DNA of 64,000 nt, from NCBI RefSeq assembly GCF_013694105.1, contig NZ_JACEFG010000002.1, positions 1,054,001 to 1,118,000 of the forward strand, given 5' to 3'. The position numbers were made by a program, and so were the translations under genes. Below the pieces are notes generated by a model. That model was not told where the DNA came from and made no database searches. It saw only the letters and a list, made by a program, of their open reading frames with translations. Of this stretch, positions 62,875-64,000 are shown one piece after another. The stretch comes from Halobacillus locisalis (lineage in GTDB: Bacteria > Bacillota > Bacilli > Bacillales > Halobacillaceae). Every line of letters begins with the position of its first letter. The first letter of the stretch is position 1.

Positions 62875-63681
62875 ATGGATATCAATAAAGAAATACAAAA
62901 ACTAGAACATGTACATTTAGAGAAACCACAAAAGGTGTTTACGATGTATCTAAACACAGACCCATCTGACCCAGATCAACAAGGTGGAGAGTGGAAGATC
63001 CATTTAAAAAATGGTTTGAACAACTTTGAGTCTTATCTTCAAGAAGAAGATGATTCCGATGAAAAGCGAAATTATTGGGCTGTCAAAGAAAAAGTGCATC
63101 AATACATTGAGGAAAATGAACAACACTTCGCTAAAAGCGTCGTGATTATTGCAAGCGGGGACGGGACAGTATGGTTCGCAGAACGCTTCCAAATGCCTGT
63201 GAAAACAGAATTTTATTGGGAAGAGACACCGAAACTCGATCAGTTGAAAGAAATGCAGCAAGACTTTCCGAAAACGGGAATCGTTTTGACACAGAAAAAT
63301 CAAATCAAAGTCATCGATGCTGAATTAGGTCGACTGAATGATACGCAATTATTTGAGCTTGATTTAAATACGGAAGATTGGAGGCAGCACCAAGGTCCTC
63401 ACGCAGCACAGCCTTCCATGGGAACAGGCGGAGCGAAGTCTTCCAAGCAGGATGAATTCAAGGAGCGTTTCGAGGCCAATCGTTATCGGTGGTACAAGAG
63501 CGTTGCCCCTAAGCTTGATAAGTTAGCGAAAGAATACGGTTGGGAGCAGTTCTACCTCGTCGGGGATAAAGAAGAATTAAAAGACTTACAGGACAATATG
63601 AATAAAGAAGCGAAAGATATGGTGAACAAGAACCTACTGGATCATGAGGAAATGCATGTCATTAATGAAGTGGTCCAATAA
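62875..63681 (+). CDS. VLRF1-family (aeRF1-like) protein
   Basis: A 268-residue soluble protein of the VLRF1 type, distantly related to archaeal/eukaryotic release factor 1 and to the tRNA hydrolases Vms1/ANKZF1. Visible pieces are FTMYLNTDPSDPDQQGGEWKIHLKNG, the central KSVVIIASGDGTVWFAERF and the basic C-terminal DEFKERFEANRYRWYKSVAPKL. A possible release-factor GGQ-like loop is MGTGGAKSSKQDEF (GTGGA, not GGQ). Its role in ribosome rescue is inferred. The ATG follows GAAAGGGG. Single gene with its own terminator. Confidence 0.8.
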   Translation: MDINKEIQKLEHVHLEKPQKVFTMYLNTDPSDPDQQGGEWKIHLKNGLNNFESYLQEEDDSDEKRNYWAVKEKVHQYIEENEQHFAKSVVIIASGDGTVWFAERFQMPVKTEFYWEETPKLDQLKEMQQDFPKTGIVLTQKNQIKVIDAELGRLNDTQLFELDLNTEDWRQHQGPHAAQPSMGTGGAKSSKQDEFKERFEANRYRWYKSVAPKLDKLAKEYGWEQFYLVGDKEELKDLQDNMNKEAKDMVNKNLLDHEEMHVINEVVQ

Positions 63682-63686
63682 ACGCG

Positions 63687-63716
63687 AAAAGCGCCGGAAC
63701 TCTCCGGCGCTTTTTA
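63687..63716 (+). terminator. Terminator after the VLRF1 gene
   Basis: AAAAGCGCCGGA / TCCGGCGCTTTT perfect 12-base arms with T residues. Confidence 0.92.
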
Positions 63717-63841
63717 ATGTTCTACTATATTTGAAAAATATATATGGAATGAGTTGAGCCCAGTTAGATATACAGGTTCGAGAGGAATATGGTAGAATAA
63801 TATCTACATAAAATAATATTCATAGAATGGAGAATATAAAA

Positions 63842-64000
63842 ATGTTTGTCGTAGATTCCACCGTAGTAGTCCCCGATCACAAAGCAGACGATTTGATACA
63901 TATCTATCAACATCGCTCTAAACTTGTGGATCAAGCAGAAGGGTTTTTGTCCTTCCAGCTGCTACAAAATGATCGAAAACCAGGTGAGTTAACGGTTCAC
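63842..64000 (+). CDS. Antibiotic biosynthesis monooxygenase/HmoA-like protein (partial)
   Basis: The first 53 codons of a small protein cut off by the window end: MFVVDSTVVVPDHKADDLIH, then YQHRSKLVDQAEGFLSFQLL and NDRKPGELTVH. The pattern HRS...VDxxxGF.xF.LL and P-G-E fits the ABM/heme-degrading monooxygenase (HmoA/IsdG-like) fold. The ATG follows GGAG with ~9 bases. Most of the gene is outside the window. Confidence 0.65.
   Translation, partial: MFVVDSTVVVPDHKADDLIHIYQHRSKLVDQAEGFLSFQLLQNDRKPGELTVH

Overview
The window comes from a spore-forming, low-to-moderate GC Bacillaceae chromosome, most likely a moderately halophilic genus such as Halobacillus, Pontibacillus or Virgibacillus. The evidence is the block secG-est-rnr-smpB-ssrA in the Bacillus order, spore genes (an sspL-like gene, an alpha/beta SASP, a CotF-type coat protein, yfhD), a B. 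subtilis-type YpjP protein and strong AGGAGG ribosome sites. The genus is inferred from overall character only; no 16S or tRNA gene is present. The only RNA gene is tmRNA.

Layout. 0-1.5 kb: end of enolase, a YdcF-like membrane protein and a nitroreductase. 1.9-7.8 kb (minus strand): fruR-fruK-fruA-ptsH-ptsI, which joins fructose uptake to the general PTS phosphorelay. Its promoter carries five direct repeats phased at exactly 10 bp. 8-14.8 kb: a Fur-box-controlled gene of unknown function, then secG, esterase, RNase R, a Tad2-like (DUF2829) protein, a GNAT enzyme, SmpB and tmRNA. 15.2-33.7 kb: a long copper and thiol-redox cluster (DUF4396 protein, CsoR, CopA, CopZ, CopB, two DsbD/CcdA-type membrane proteins, a TlpA thioredoxin, a cupredoxin lipoprotein, a multicopper oxidase, a frameshifted lipoprotein, two two-component systems and a 16-cysteine Csp3 copper-storage protein). 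33.7-48.7 kb: ordinary metabolic genes and regulators, with MurB, IlvD and an AAC(6')-like acetyltransferase. 48.9-53.6 kb: a 39-residue zinc ribbon, the glyoxylate shunt pair aceB-aceA and an HpaB-type oxygenase. 53.6-58.2 kb: spore small proteins, a small kinase, a TrmB regulator/MFS pair and yfhD. 58.3-64 kb: a glycine-betaine binding lipoprotein, a MoxR-DUF58-DUF4129 operon, a VLRF1 factor and the start of a heme-monooxygenase-like gene.

How the copper genes fit together. CsoR would sense Cu(I) and release two operators of nearly identical sequence, one before csoR-copA-copZ and one before copB. CopZ would deliver Cu(I) to CopA for export. The oxidase and cupredoxin would work outside the membrane. 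Csp3 would store Cu(I) in the cytosol. The TlpA and CcdA proteins would keep thiols reduced at the membrane surface. A 16-bp motif before both the CcdA-like gene and the SHOCT-oxidase operon is a candidate site for the NarL-type regulator encoded between them.

The most unusual material is non-coding. (1) Two arrays of a TCGGACA core spaced every 21 bp (7.9 and 14.9 kb) share the same detailed layout, including one 19-bp step after the fifth unit. (2) Two composite palindromic elements (22.1 and 32.7 kb) each lie between two copies of the local transcription terminator, as if they had inserted there with duplication of the hairpin. A third, related palindrome at 1.7 kb has different but still fully paired outer arms. 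No IS element, integrase, prophage or CRISPR array was seen.
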